Assembly: GCF_024612015.1 (NCBI RefSeq)
Contig: NZ_CP102512.1
Coordinates: forward strand, 310,001-374,000
Source: Streptomyces sp. CA-210063
GTDB lineage: Bacteria > Actinomycetota > Actinomycetes > Streptomycetales > Streptomycetaceae
Length of the DNA: 64,000 nt
Direction: 5' to 3'
Shown here: positions 37,001 to 45,893 of the stretch, piece after piece
How positions within the stretch are numbered: the stretch's first letter is position 1
Layout: every line of letters starts with the position of its first letter
The notes under the pieces: model-generated
Seen by the model: only the letters and a program-made list of their open reading frames with translations
Database searches by the model: none
What the model was told of the DNA's origin: nothing
Made by a program: the position numbers and the translations under genes

Positions 37001-37747
37001 TCACATGTACCGGCCACCGGTCACCTCGACCACGGCTCCGGTGACGTAGCTCGCCAGGCCGGAGGCGAGGAAGAGGACGACCTGGGCGACCTCGGCGGGT
37101 TCGCCGGCGCGGCCCATGGGGATCTCCGCGAGCTTTGCGTCCCAGGCGGCCGGGGGCATCGCCTCGGTCATGGCGGTACGGATCAGGCCGGGCTGGACGG
37201 CGTTGACGCGGATGCCCGCCTTCGCGAGTTCCTTGGCGGACGCCTTGGTGAGGCCGACGAGTCCGGCCTTGGCGGCGCTGTAGTTCGTCTGGCCGAAGTT
37301 GCCGACCTTGCCGGCGATGGAGGAGATGTTGACGATGCTGCCGCCCTGTCCGTGGGCGCGCATCGCCTCGGCGGCGTAGCGCGTGCCGTTCCAGGCGCCG
37401 GTGAGGTGGACGTCGACGACGGCGCGGAAGTCGGCCAGGGCCATCTTGCGCAGGGTCGCGTCCCGGGTGATCCCGGCGTTGTTGACCATGATGCCGACCG
37501 GTCCGAAGGCGGCCGTGCCATGGGCGATCAGGGCGGCGACCTCGTGCTCGTCGGTGACGTCGCACCGCAGCGACGTGGCGGCCACGCCGCTCCTGGTGAG
37601 GCGTTCGGCGGCTTGTGCCGCGGCGTCCGCGTTGATGTCGCCGAGGACGACTGATGCGCCCTCGGCGCCGAGCACGCCGGCGATCTCCAAGCCGATGCCC
37701 TGTGCGCCACCGGTGATCACCGCGTGACGGCCGTCCAGCAGTCCCAT
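37001..37747 (-). CDS. FabG-like SDR
   Basis: 248 residues from the ATG at 37747. [56 protein letters not shown] and [13 protein letters not shown] are near-canonical FabG/3-hydroxyacyl-CoA dehydrogenase motifs, with a complete Ser-Tyr-Lys set. First gene of the leftward five-gene operon. Its promoter region faces that of the acyl-CoA dehydrogenase at 37870. Confidence 0.9.
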   Translation of the reverse strand: MGLLDGRHAVITGGAQGIGLEIAGVLGAEGASVVLGDINADAAAQAAERLTRSGVAATSLRCDVTDEHEVAALIAHGTAAFGPVGIMVNNAGITRDATLRKMALADFRAVVDVHLTGAWNGTRYAAEAMRAHGQGGSIVNISSIAGKVGNFGQTNYSAAKAGLVGLTKASAKELAKAGIRVNAVQPGLIRTAMTEAMPPAAWDAKLAEIPMGRAGEPAEVAQVVLFLASGLASYVTGAVVEVTGGRYM

Positions 37748-37869
37748 GTCAGCCCGCCCCTGGCTCGACGCTTCCCTCACTATTCCTTGTAAATAGATAA
37801 CCTATTATGCTGAAACAATCAATACAGCGATCTGCTGTGCGAGCGGGCCGGAACGAGGAGAGTGCGCAG
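37748..37869. promoter_or_regulatory. Divergent promoter region with AT-rich box
   Basis: Contains TAAATAGATAACCTATTATG (37790-37809) followed by CTGAAACAATCAAT. These elements resemble TTAGATAATTATA and CTGATTGC at the promoters near 41620, 47815 and 53091. It serves the SDR operon to the left and the acyl-CoA dehydrogenase to the right. Confidence 0.5.
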
Positions 37870-39084
37870 GTGGACATCAGCTATCCCCCGGAGACCGAGA
37901 CGTTCCGCACCGAGGTCAGGACGTTCCTCGCCGAGGCGCTCCCGCCGGACTGGGCGGGCATCGGCGCCCTCGACGAGGAGGCGGCCCGGGCCTTCGCCCG
38001 CGACTGGCGCGGGCGGCTCGCCGAGCGCGGCTACCTCTCCCTCACCTGGCCCGAGCGTTACGGCGGCCGTGGCCTGTCCAAGCTCCACCAGGTCGTCCTG
38101 ATGGAGGAACTCGCCCTGGCCGGTGTGCCGTTCGGGCTGCCACAGGACACCTTCGGGGTGAAGATGCTGGCGAACACCCTGCTGCGCTGGGGCACGGAGG
38201 AGCAGAAGGCCCATTTCCTGCCCCGCATCCTCAGCGGCGAGGACACCTGGTGCCAGGGCTACTCGGAGCCGGACGCGGGCTCGGACCTGGCTTCCCTGAA
38301 GACGCGCGCCGCACTGGACGGCGAGGAGTGGGTGATCGACGGCCAGAAGGTGTGGACCTCCGGCGCCCACCACAGCGACTGGATCTTCGTCCTGGCCCGC
38401 ACGGACCGGGACGCCTCCAAGCACCGCGGCATCTCCTTCCTCCTCGTCCCGCTCGACCAACCCGGCGTCGAGGTACGCCCGTTCCGCATGATGAGCGGGC
38501 AGCTCCACTTCAACGAGGTGTTCTTCGACGGCGCCCGCACCCGCGCCGATCTCGTCGTCGGCGGCGTCGACAACGGCTGGACGGTGGCCCAGAGCCTGCT
38601 GGGGGTGGAGCGTGGGGAGGAGGCGGCGACCAATCCGATCCTGTTCAAGGCGGAGGTGGAGCGGCTGGTCGAGCTGGCGCGACTCCACGGCAAGGACCAG
38701 GACCCTGTCATCCGGCAACGGATCGCCTGGTGCTGGTCGAAGGTGGAGATCATGCGCTATCTCGGCTACCGGATCCTCACCGGCTGGCTGAAGGGTGCCG
38801 AGCCCGGCCCCGAGACGTCGATCGCCAAGCTGTACTGGAGCGAGTACCACACCGAGGTCACCGATCTGGCGATGGACATCATGGGCCTGCACGGCCAGGT
38901 CCCGGTGGGCCGCCCGCCGCTGCGCACCTACCGTGCCGACGACCCCGGCGCCGCCAACTCCTCGGCGTCCTGGTCGACGACGTACCTGATCGCCCGCTCC
39001 GGCACGATCTACGCGGGGACGTCCCAGGTGCAGCGGAACATCCTCGCGGAGAAGGTGCTGGGGCTGCCGCGGGAGCCGAGGTGA
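37870..39084 (+). CDS. Acyl-CoA dehydrogenase, FadE29-like
   Basis: 404 residues from the GTG at 37870, chosen because GAGGAGAG lies eight bases upstream; an ATG at 37807 has no ribosome site. Motifs: GYSEPDAGSDLASLKTRA, VIDGQKVWTSGAHHSDWIF, and the C-terminal IYAGTSQVQRNILAEKVLGLPRE, as in the alpha chains of steroid-type heterotetrameric dehydrogenases. A FadE28-like partner lies at 58251, another at 51920. Confidence 0.88.
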   Translation: MDISYPPETETFRTEVRTFLAEALPPDWAGIGALDEEAARAFARDWRGRLAERGYLSLTWPERYGGRGLSKLHQVVLMEELALAGVPFGLPQDTFGVKMLANTLLRWGTEEQKAHFLPRILSGEDTWCQGYSEPDAGSDLASLKTRAALDGEEWVIDGQKVWTSGAHHSDWIFVLARTDRDASKHRGISFLLVPLDQPGVEVRPFRMMSGQLHFNEVFFDGARTRADLVVGGVDNGWTVAQSLLGVERGEEAATNPILFKAEVERLVELARLHGKDQDPVIRQRIAWCWSKVEIMRYLGYRILTGWLKGAEPGPETSIAKLYWSEYHTEVTDLAMDIMGLHGQVPVGRPPLRTYRADDPGAANSSASWSTTYLIARSGTIYAGTSQVQRNILAEKVLGLPREPR

Positions 39085-39128
39085 CCCACCGGGTCGCTTT
39101 CGTCTTCGGCGGGGCGCCGTCGTGGCTG

Positions 39129-39169
39129 GTCGCGTCACGCGACGGAGTCGCATAGCGCCCCTTAGGGCG
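39129..39169. terminator. Weak hairpins between convergent genes
   Basis: GTCGCGT/ACGCGAC (39129-39143) and CGCCC/GGGCG (39156-39169) are adjacent small stems after the acyl-CoA dehydrogenase; the second overlaps the end of the DUF2889 gene. Confidence 0.4.
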
Positions 39170-39791
39170 TTACCGAACCGCCGGACGAATCGGCCCGGCC
39201 CGCTTCGGGTTCAGGGTCTTGCGAGGACATCTCGAAGATCCTCAGCTCGGGGACCGGACGCGGGCCGGTCCCCGGGCGCCAGCCCGCGTCGAGCTTGCGC
39301 AGGCCCACGCCGTCCGGTGCCCAGATGTGGCAGCTGTTCAGCACCCCGGCCGTGGCGCGCGGGTCGTGGGAGGGCCGGCCGGCCATCCGCAGCCCCGCGT
39401 TGGCCGAGATGCCGGCCTGGACCACGGCCGGCCCGAGGACCCGCGCCAGCTCGTACAGGTGGGAGCACCCGGAGACACCGCGAAACCGCTCCTGGATGGC
39501 GCGGTTGTATCCGGCGGCGACGCTCAGCCCGACCAGGCCGTCGAAGACGGGCGTGATCAGCGGGCACTCGGCGTGCGGGAAGCCGCGCATGTCGGCGCCG
39601 GCGGCCACGATCACCATGTCCGCGAGGCGCACCCGCACCGCGAGCACCATGCTGTGGATGACGGCGGCCGACGGCTCGGCCCAGGGTCGGTCGTCGAGCA
39701 GCTCCGCCTCGACCGAGATCTCGTCGTCGCCCTCCCGGTACGCGGAGACCGTGATCGTCCGGCGGTGCAACGGCAGTTCGCTCCGGGTCAC
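39162..39791 (-). CDS. DUF2889-family protein
   Basis: 209 residues from a GTG overlapping the crotonase stop (GTGA). The ITVSAYREGDDEISVEAELLDD opening and the GVSGCSHLYEL and LNSCHIWAPDG segments are typical of DUF2889, a family of unknown function. A conserved Cys-Ser-His and a second Cys-His suggest a catalytic or metal site. Translational coupling to the enoyl-CoA hydratase links it to the degradation pathway. Confidence 0.75.
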   Translation of the reverse strand: MTRSELPLHRRTITVSAYREGDDEISVEAELLDDRPWAEPSAAVIHSMVLAVRVRLADMVIVAAGADMRGFPHAECPLITPVFDGLVGLSVAAGYNRAIQERFRGVSGCSHLYELARVLGPAVVQAGISANAGLRMAGRPSHDPRATAGVLNSCHIWAPDGVGLRKLDAGWRPGTGPRPVPELRIFEMSSQDPEPEAGRADSSGGSVTP

Positions 39792-40597
39792 GACGACTCC
39801 TCCTCCCCCAGCGCCGCGAACTCGGGCGTGCGGCGCTCGATGAAGCTGCGCACCCCCTCGCGGTAGTCGGGGGCGCGCTTGGCCACGGCGAGCAGCGCGG
39901 CCGCGCTGTCGCGGCTCTCGGTGAAGCCCCTCGCCTGGTCGTCGGCGAGCTGCCGCTTGATCAGGGACATCGCGTACGGACTGGCCGAGCGGGCCAGTTC
40001 GGTGGCGTACGCCAGGGCCGTCGGGAGGAGTTCGCCCGGCTCGACCAGACGGTTGACCAGGCCCATCGCATGGGCCTCCGTCCCGGTGATCCGACGTGAG
40101 GACAGCAGCAGATCGCTGGCGTTGCCGTGGCCGACCAGACGGGGCAGGAGCCAGGACACGCCGTCCTCGGCCACCAGTCCGCGGGCGCTGAAGGCGGCGG
40201 CGAACTTGGCGTGCGGCACGGCGAACCGGATGTCGCACATCAGCGCCTGGTTGAAGCCGATGCCCGCGCAGGCGCCGTTGACGGCCGCCACGACGGGCTT
40301 GGGGAAGGACATGGGCCGGCTGCGCGGGGGCAGCTGGTCGGTCGGCCAGGGGCGGGCACCGGAGGACGCCCCGTCCAGCACGCTCATGTCCATCCCCGGG
40401 CAGAAGCTGCGCCCGGCACCGGTGAGCACCACGGCCCGTACCCGGGGATCGGCCTCCGCCCGGTCGAACAGCTCGTTGTAGAGGAGCTCCATCTCCAGCG
40501 TCCAGGCGTTGTGCCGCTCGGGCCGGTTCAGGGTGAGGAGCATGACCCCGTCGTCGGTGAGTTCGGTGAGGATCACCGGGGTCGGATTCTCGGTCAT
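39788..40597 (-). CDS. Enoyl-CoA hydratase/isomerase (crotonase)
   Basis: 269 residues from the ATG at 40597. LTLNRPERHNAWTLEM, GRSFCPGMDMSVL (oxyanion segment) and AAVNGACAGIGFNQALMCD are crotonase motifs, with FSARGLVAEDGVSWLLPR holding one candidate catalytic Glu. Closest in the window to the crotonase at 46360; the two share the FCPGMD and ACAGIG segments. Divergent from a GntR gene. Confidence 0.88.
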   Translation of the reverse strand: MTENPTPVILTELTDDGVMLLTLNRPERHNAWTLEMELLYNELFDRAEADPRVRAVVLTGAGRSFCPGMDMSVLDGASSGARPWPTDQLPPRSRPMSFPKPVVAAVNGACAGIGFNQALMCDIRFAVPHAKFAAAFSARGLVAEDGVSWLLPRLVGHGNASDLLLSSRRITGTEAHAMGLVNRLVEPGELLPTALAYATELARSASPYAMSLIKRQLADDQARGFTESRDSAAALLAVAKRAPDYREGVRSFIERRTPEFAALGEEESS

Positions 40598-40632
40598 CGG
40601 GGTCACTCCCACGGAAACCGTCGCGTTAATAG

Positions 40633-40649
40633 ATAGATGAATCATCTAT
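40633..40649. promoter_or_regulatory. Perfect dyad between crotonase and FadR-type regulator
   Basis: ATAGATGA and TCATCTAT form a perfect 8-bp inverted repeat around one central A. It lies in the divergent region between the genes starting at 40597 and 40737, where an autoregulatory site for the GntR protein is expected. GATTCAT recurs at 40706. Confidence 0.5.
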
Positions 40650-40736
40650 ATCTCATCGGCGACGATCATCCAACCCTTGACCTGGTATCCTCGATGCACT
40701 AAGACGATTCATTTGGCTATATGAGGAGAGCTCACC

Positions 40737-41540
40737 GTGGCCGAGGCAGCCCGCGCAGCAGAAACGGCGATCGTGCCCGCCCCCTCCCGCAACCGCGTCG
40801 GACGCCAGGTGCGGGTGCCGAAGACCGCCGAGCTGGTCGCCGCGCATCTGCGCCGCCAGATCGTACGGGGTGAACTGAAGCCCGGTGACGCGCTGCCGCC
40901 GGAGTCGGGCCTCATGGAGCAGTTCGGCATCTCACGGCCGACCCTGCGGGAGGCGTTCCGCGTCCTGGAGTCGGAGTCCCTGATCACGGTCCGCCGCGGC
41001 GCCCACGGCGGCGCCCGGGTGAGCGCGCCCGACGCCGACGTCGCCGCCCGCTTCGCCGGTCTGATCCTCGAATACCGCGGGGCCACCCTCGGCGACATCT
41101 ACCGCGCCGCCGCCCTCATCGAGCCGCCCTGCGCCCGCCAGCTGGCCGTGAAGCACACCCCGGACGACATCAAGCGACTGCGCGACGCGGTGGCCGCCGA
41201 GAAGTCCGTCCTGGACGACCCGCTCGCCCTCGTGGAAGCCCAGGACGCCTTCCACGCCCTCCTGATCGAACTCACCGGCAACCAGACCCTGATCCTGCTG
41301 TGCGGCATGCTGCGCAACATCATCGACCGGGCCAACGCCTCCTACACCGCGGCCGCCACCGACGCCGAGACCCAGAAGGCACAGGCCCTCAAGGGGCACC
41401 GCGCCCATGTGCGGATGGTCGGCCTGATCGAGTCCGGCAAGGCCGACGAGGCCGAGAAGCTGTGGCAGCGGCACATCTCCAGCGCCGACGACGTGGTGAA
41501 CGCGGCCGGCCCCAAGACGGTGCTCGAACTCCTCGACTGA
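40737..41540 (+). CDS. FadR-type GntR regulator (FCD family) 1
   Basis: 267 residues from a GTG. Winged helix-turn-helix: VAAHLRRQIVRGELKPGDALPPE, FGISRPTLREAFRVLESESLI, VRRGAHGGARV. The C-terminal FCD ligand domain has YRAAALIEPPCARQLA, DAFHALLIELTGNQ and GHRAHVRMVGLIESG, with metal-ligand-type Asp/His residues. It probably senses an acyl-CoA or acid intermediate and represses the island. Close paralogue of the regulator at 60441. Confidence 0.9.
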   Translation: MAEAARAAETAIVPAPSRNRVGRQVRVPKTAELVAAHLRRQIVRGELKPGDALPPESGLMEQFGISRPTLREAFRVLESESLITVRRGAHGGARVSAPDADVAARFAGLILEYRGATLGDIYRAAALIEPPCARQLAVKHTPDDIKRLRDAVAAEKSVLDDPLALVEAQDAFHALLIELTGNQTLILLCGMLRNIIDRANASYTAAATDAETQKAQALKGHRAHVRMVGLIESGKADEAEKLWQRHISSADDVVNAAGPKTVLELLD

Positions 41541-41619
41541 CCGGGCGGAACGGCCCCCGCCGACCCGCCCTCCGCCACCTCCCGGCACTCCCTCGCTCCG
41601 ACCCCTTGCGCTCGATAAA

Positions 41620-41636
41620 CAGTTAGATAATTATAG
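41620..41636 (+). promoter_or_regulatory. 17-bp AT-rich box, copy 1
   Basis: CAGTTAGATAATTATAG lies 59 bases before the amidohydrolase start. An identical 17-mer occurs at 53091, and ACTGA follows in both after the same distance. It may be a promoter or a regulator site. Confidence 0.6.
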
Positions 41637-41678
41637 AAGGCGTACTGAATAGATCCTGGGGTTCCGGAGGCGACGGCC

Positions 41679-42860
41679 ATGGCCGAACAGCGGAAGCGCA
41701 TCTTCGACTGCGACCAGCACATGTACGAGGAGCGGGACTCCTTCACCCGCTATCTCCCGAAGGAGTTCCTCGGTGCGGCTGTCGCACCGGTGACCCTGCC
41801 GGACGGGCGGGAGGTGATTCTCGCCGGCGACCGGATCGTCGTCTGTCTGGAACCGGAGTTCGGGCAGGTCTACCGCCCCGGCTCGCTCAAGGAGATGCTC
41901 AAGGCGATGGCCTCGGGCAATCCGGAGGAGACGTACCAGTTCGAGCCGATGCACGAGGCCTACCAGAACCGCGACGCCCGGCTGCGGATCATGGACGAGC
42001 AGGGACTCGACCAGACGATCATGTACCCGGGCGGCTGGGCACTGGTCGCCGAGGAGTATGTGAGCGGCGTCGAGCCGCTCTACGCCAACTACCACTCGTT
42101 CAACCGGTACATGAACGAGGTGTGGGGCTTCAACCACCAGGGCCGCATCTACGCCCCGGCCCTGCTCTCACTGCGGGACCTGGACCACGCGGTGAAGGAG
42201 CTGGAGTACGTCCTGAACGAGGGCGCCCGCTTCATCCTGCTGCCCACCGGCCCGATGTACGGCCGCTCGCCGGGCGACCCGTACTTCGACCCGTTCTGGA
42301 AACTGGTCAACGAGGCCAAGGCGAGCGTCTGTTACCACATCAGCGAGTTCTACTACAATTCGCAGGTGGCGCCCGCCTGGGGCTTCGACCCCAGCCCCAT
42401 CCACTTCCGGATGTCGGCCTGGCAGTGGCAGAACACCTACGGCCAGCGGCCCATCGAGGAGACGCTGTCCGCGCTGATCTTCGACAACTTCTTCGGGCGC
42501 TTCCCGGACATCAACATCCTGGTCTCCGAGTTCGGCTCCGAGTGGGTGCCGCACTTCGTCCGGCACATGGACAAGAGCCGGGGCATGGGCCGCAACGGCC
42601 CCTGGATCGGCGGGCAGTTGGACGAGCGCCCCAGCCAGATCTTCCGCAAGCACGTCCGCGTGGTGCCCTATCCCGAGGACGACATCGTGAACGTCGTCAA
42701 GCGCCTCGGCCACCACGAGTCCATCGTGATGGGCTCCGACTTCCCGCACGCCGAGGGCCTCGCCGCCCCGGCCGACTTCCGCAAGCACATCGCGGAGCTG
42801 GACGAGTCCGCCCAGGACGACATCATGTACAACAACGCTCAGCAGCTGATCAGCCGCTGA
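41679..42860 (+). CDS. Amidohydrolase_2-family metal-dependent hydrolase/decarboxylase
   Basis: 393 residues of the amidohydrolase-2 (ACMSD-like) fold. It opens FDCDQHMYEERDSFTRYLP, a D-x-H variant of the metal site; CYHISEFYYN and GSDFPHAEG supply the later His and Asp. The family includes hydrolases and decarboxylases of cyclic acids; homologues accompany lipid or steroid-like catabolic genes in actinobacteria (family knowledge). The reaction here cannot be fixed. Preceded by GGAGG and the 17-bp box. Confidence 0.8.
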   Translation: MAEQRKRIFDCDQHMYEERDSFTRYLPKEFLGAAVAPVTLPDGREVILAGDRIVVCLEPEFGQVYRPGSLKEMLKAMASGNPEETYQFEPMHEAYQNRDARLRIMDEQGLDQTIMYPGGWALVAEEYVSGVEPLYANYHSFNRYMNEVWGFNHQGRIYAPALLSLRDLDHAVKELEYVLNEGARFILLPTGPMYGRSPGDPYFDPFWKLVNEAKASVCYHISEFYYNSQVAPAWGFDPSPIHFRMSAWQWQNTYGQRPIEETLSALIFDNFFGRFPDINILVSEFGSEWVPHFVRHMDKSRGMGRNGPWIGGQLDERPSQIFRKHVRVVPYPEDDIVNVVKRLGHHESIVMGSDFPHAEGLAAPADFRKHIAELDESAQDDIMYNNAQQLISR

Positions 42861-42879
42861 GCGCCGTACGCACCTTCCG

Positions 42880-42922
42880 CCTGGCGGCGGGCCCGGTCTA
42901 ACCGACCAGGCCCGCCGCCAGG
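42880..42922. terminator. Convergent terminator hairpin
   Basis: CCTGGCGGCGGGCC and GGCCCGCCGCCAGG form a perfect 14-bp stem with a 15-base loop. The right arm lies inside the 3' end of the serine hydrolase gene. Confidence 0.75.
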
Positions 42923-43995
42923 TTCGCGATGTCGGTCAGCAGGGCGGTGCCGCGCGGAGAGTGGTCATAGCCGGCGAGCGGATAGCCGTTGCTCAGACAG
43001 GCGAAGGACAGGCCGGACTCCGGGTCCATGAAGCCCAGTTGGTACGCCGCTCCGGCGCTGCCGAAGAGCGCGGGCGAGCCGGTCGAGGGCAGGTTGCTGC
43101 CCGCGTCAGGTCCGGCCACGGTCACGAACAGGCCCATGCTCGTACGGCGGACGCCGCCGCCCCCGTAGATCTGCTCACCGTACGGATGGGCGGTCAGCCG
43201 GATCCGGATGCCCTCCGCCACCGCCTCGGGCTTCCACAGGCCGGAGTGGACCAGCGCCTGGAAGTAGAGCGCGACGTCGGCGGCGGTGGCGACCAGGGCG
43301 TGGCTGGGCTCACCGGCCGCCAGGACGTTCGGGTCGGACAGGTACCACGGCCCCCACGGGTCGGGTTCCTGGTCGTCGTCCGTGCGGTCCGTGGCGAGCA
43401 TCGGGGCGACGCTGCCCGGCTGACGCTCCACCGGCACCCCCAACTCGATCGACGACAGGCCCAGCGGCCGTACGATCCGCTCGCGCAGATAGTCGGCGAA
43501 GGCCAGACCCGTGCGCCGCTCGACGATCTCGGCGATCAGCCAGGCCGCCGAAGTGAGGTGGAACTGGAAGCGGCTGCCCGGCGGGGAGTCCAGCCGCCAG
43601 CGCCCGAAGGCGGCCAGCCGCTGCTCGCGGTCGAGCATCTTCGGGTACCCGAGTGGGGCGAAGGGGAAGCCGGCGGTGTGGGTGAGCACCTGCTCGACGG
43701 TGACCTTCTCCTTCCCGTTCGGCGCGAACTCCGGGATGATCGCGGCGACTTGCTCATCCACGTCCAGTAGCCCGTCACCGATCAGCTTCCACACCGCGCC
43801 CGCGACGATCGACCGTCCGACGGACTGCAGGACGTAGCGGGTGCCGGGCTCGGCATCGCCGTAGGTCTCGAAGGCCACCAGGCGGCCGTCGAGGGCGACG
43901 GCGACCTGGGCGGACGGCAGAGGACCGTGCTCGACCTCCCGGCGGATGAGGCTCAGCAGGACGTCGAGTCGCTGCGGGTCGACCTGGTCAGGCAT
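42898..43995 (-). CDS. Beta-lactamase-family serine hydrolase with SxxR motif
   Basis: 365 residues of the class C beta-lactamase/esterase EstB fold. Where the S-x-x-K motif is expected (YVLQSVGRSIVAGAVWKLIGDG, about 58-61) the sequence is S-V-G-R, so the general-base Lys is replaced. HTAGFPFAPLGYPK and the YLRERIVRPLGL segment are family features. It may be an esterase, a lactonase or a non-hydrolytic relative. Its start overlaps the acyl-CoA ligase stop by eight bases; last gene of the leftward six-gene operon. Confidence 0.75.
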   Translation of the reverse strand: MPDQVDPQRLDVLLSLIRREVEHGPLPSAQVAVALDGRLVAFETYGDAEPGTRYVLQSVGRSIVAGAVWKLIGDGLLDVDEQVAAIIPEFAPNGKEKVTVEQVLTHTAGFPFAPLGYPKMLDREQRLAAFGRWRLDSPPGSRFQFHLTSAAWLIAEIVERRTGLAFADYLRERIVRPLGLSSIELGVPVERQPGSVAPMLATDRTDDDQEPDPWGPWYLSDPNVLAAGEPSHALVATAADVALYFQALVHSGLWKPEAVAEGIRIRLTAHPYGEQIYGGGGVRRTSMGLFVTVAGPDAGSNLPSTGSPALFGSAGAAYQLGFMDPESGLSFACLSNGYPLAGYDHSPRGTALLTDIANLAAGLVG

Positions 43996-45451
43996 GTGTT
44001 CCTCCTCGGTACGGCTCCCGCAGGTCACGGCGTACGACCTTGCCGTTCGCGTTGCGCGGCAGATCGTCCACGAACCACCAGCGGACGGGGACCTTGAACC
44101 CGGACAGCCGGGCACGGGCATGGCTCCTGAGTGCCGCCGGTTCCGGCGGGGCGTCGGGGTCGGACGGTACGACGAAGGCGACCACGGTCTGGCCGAGCCG
44201 CTCGTCCGGCACGCCGGTGACCGCCGCGTCCGCCACGCCGGGGTGGGCGGCGACAACCGTCTCCACCTCCAGCGGGTGGACGTTCTCGCCGCCCCGGATG
44301 ATCATGTCGGTCCGTCGGCCGAGCAGATAGAGATAGCCGTCCTCCGCCACCCGGCCCAGGTCGCCGCTGTGCAGCCAGCCCTCGGCGTCGATCCGGAAGA
44401 AATGGTCCGCGCGGGCGTGGATCTCGCCGACGCCGTCCGGGCCCGCGCCCTCGACCCTGATCTCGACCCCGGGTGCGGGGCGCCCCACCGACCGCAGCAG
44501 CTCGGTACGTCCGGCGACCGCCTCCCGGTGGTCCTCAGGGGTGAGCACGCTGATCGGCGAGCCCTCGGTCTGGCCGAACATGTTGAGCATGCGGACGCCG
44601 GGCATCGCCTCGTACGTCCGCCGCAGGGTGCCGGGGCGGATGGGCGCGCCGCCGTACTGGAGGGTCCGCAGCGTCTCGTGGCGTGCCTCGCCGGCCGCCA
44701 GCAGGGTCTCCAGCATCGCCGGGACCATGCTGGTGTGCGTGGTGCCGAGGTGCCGCAGCAGGGCCCAGCCCTCGACGGTGAAGCGGGGCAGACCGGTGAT
44801 CAGCGCGCCGGCAGCCAGGGCGACGGCGATGTTGCCGAGGCCCGCGATGTGGTGGAAGGGGGCGCTGCCGCCGTAGAAGCTGTCGGGGTCGAGCGCGCAC
44901 AGCCGCCCGTTGACGCGGGCCCGGGCGGCCAGGCGCCGCTGGGTCATGGGAACCGGTTTGGGCAGGCCCGTGGTGCCGGAGGTGTGCAGCACGGCGGCGA
45001 GTTCGTCGGGCTCGGCGGTCAGTTCCCGGGTACTGGTGGACAGTTCGGGCACGATGCTGATCCGGCGGCCGGACAGCTCGGCGACCTGTCTGCCGAGGTC
45101 CGCGAACTCGCGTTGTGCCACGAGGACTTGAGAGCCGGTCGCCTTGACGACTTCCGCGATCTCGTACGCGGTCATCCGGACGCCGAGCGGTGCGAGCGGG
45201 TGGCCCGACCCGGCGCCGCCGATCACCAGGGCGAGGGCGTCGGCGGAGGTGGCGACCAACGCGGGGACCGGCGCACCGGGTTCGGGGCCGAGGGTGTCCA
45301 GCCAGTCGGCCGCACCGGCCGCCCGGTCGAGGAGTTCACGTCCGGTCCAGGTCAGGTCGCCGAACCGGACGGCGGGGCGGGCGTGGTCATAGGCGCGGCT
45401 CACCAGGGCGGTCCAGGTGGCTGCCGTCCCGGCCCGCTGTGCGGCGCCCAT
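43988..45451 (-). CDS. Acyl-CoA synthetase (AMP-forming)
   Basis: 487 residues. ATP loop LHTSGTTGLPKPVPMTQR, MFGQTEGSPIS, GWLHSGDLGRVAEDGYLYLLGR, IRGGENVHPLEVE and the C-terminal catalytic Lys in PRNANGKVVRRDL. It activates a carboxylic acid to its CoA thioester. Somewhat shorter at the N-terminus than FadD proteins. It sits between a MaoC pair and the serine hydrolase in one operon. Confidence 0.88.
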   Translation of the reverse strand: MGAAQRAGTAATWTALVSRAYDHARPAVRFGDLTWTGRELLDRAAGAADWLDTLGPEPGAPVPALVATSADALALVIGGAGSGHPLAPLGVRMTAYEIAEVVKATGSQVLVAQREFADLGRQVAELSGRRISIVPELSTSTRELTAEPDELAAVLHTSGTTGLPKPVPMTQRRLAARARVNGRLCALDPDSFYGGSAPFHHIAGLGNIAVALAAGALITGLPRFTVEGWALLRHLGTTHTSMVPAMLETLLAAGEARHETLRTLQYGGAPIRPGTLRRTYEAMPGVRMLNMFGQTEGSPISVLTPEDHREAVAGRTELLRSVGRPAPGVEIRVEGAGPDGVGEIHARADHFFRIDAEGWLHSGDLGRVAEDGYLYLLGRRTDMIIRGGENVHPLEVETVVAAHPGVADAAVTGVPDERLGQTVVAFVVPSDPDAPPEPAALRSHARARLSGFKVPVRWWFVDDLPRNANGKVVRRDLREPYRGGTHA

Positions 45452-45455
45452 CGGC

Positions 45456-45893
45456 TCAGGTCTCCAGGCGGGCCGCCGCGGTGCCGGTGACCACCTCGAC
45501 GCCGTCCTGGTTGACCGTGCGCACGGAGAAGTGGGCCACCGGGCCGGTCGGCGTGTCCTCGATGGACTCGACGGTGGCCGTGGCCGTGAGGGTGTCGCCG
45601 GGCCAGACCTGGGCCTTGAAGCGCACGCCGTAGCGCAGCAGCGCCTCGGTGCCGACCCAGTCGGTGAGGACCCGGCCGGTCATGCCCATGGTCAGCATGC
45701 CGTGGGCGAAGACACCGGGATAGCCGGCGGCCTCGACGGCGAACCTGTCATCGGTGTGCAGCGGGTTGAAGTCGCCGGAGGCGCCCGCGTACTGGACGAT
45801 CCGGGTGCGCTTGAGGTCGTCGACGAGGACGCCCTCGCGGGTCTCGCCGACCTTGATGTCGGCGACCTTGATACCGGCCACGCTCACGCTCAT
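45456..45893 (-). CDS. MaoC-like hydratase, ChsH1-type
   Basis: 145 residues, one hotdog fold with the hydratase 2 motif YAGASGDFNPLHTDDRFAVEAGY-like (Asp and His of the D-x4-H motif present) and FAHGMLTMGMTGRVLTDW. The start overlaps the stop of the companion gene by ATGA. Adjacent single-hotdog MaoC proteins of this kind form heteromeric enoyl-CoA hydratases for bulky substrates. Confidence 0.85.
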   Translation of the reverse strand: MSVSVAGIKVADIKVGETREGVLVDDLKRTRIVQYAGASGDFNPLHTDDRFAVEAAGYPGVFAHGMLTMGMTGRVLTDWVGTEALLRYGVRFKAQVWPGDTLTATATVESIEDTPTGPVAHFSVRTVNQDGVEVVTGTAAARLET

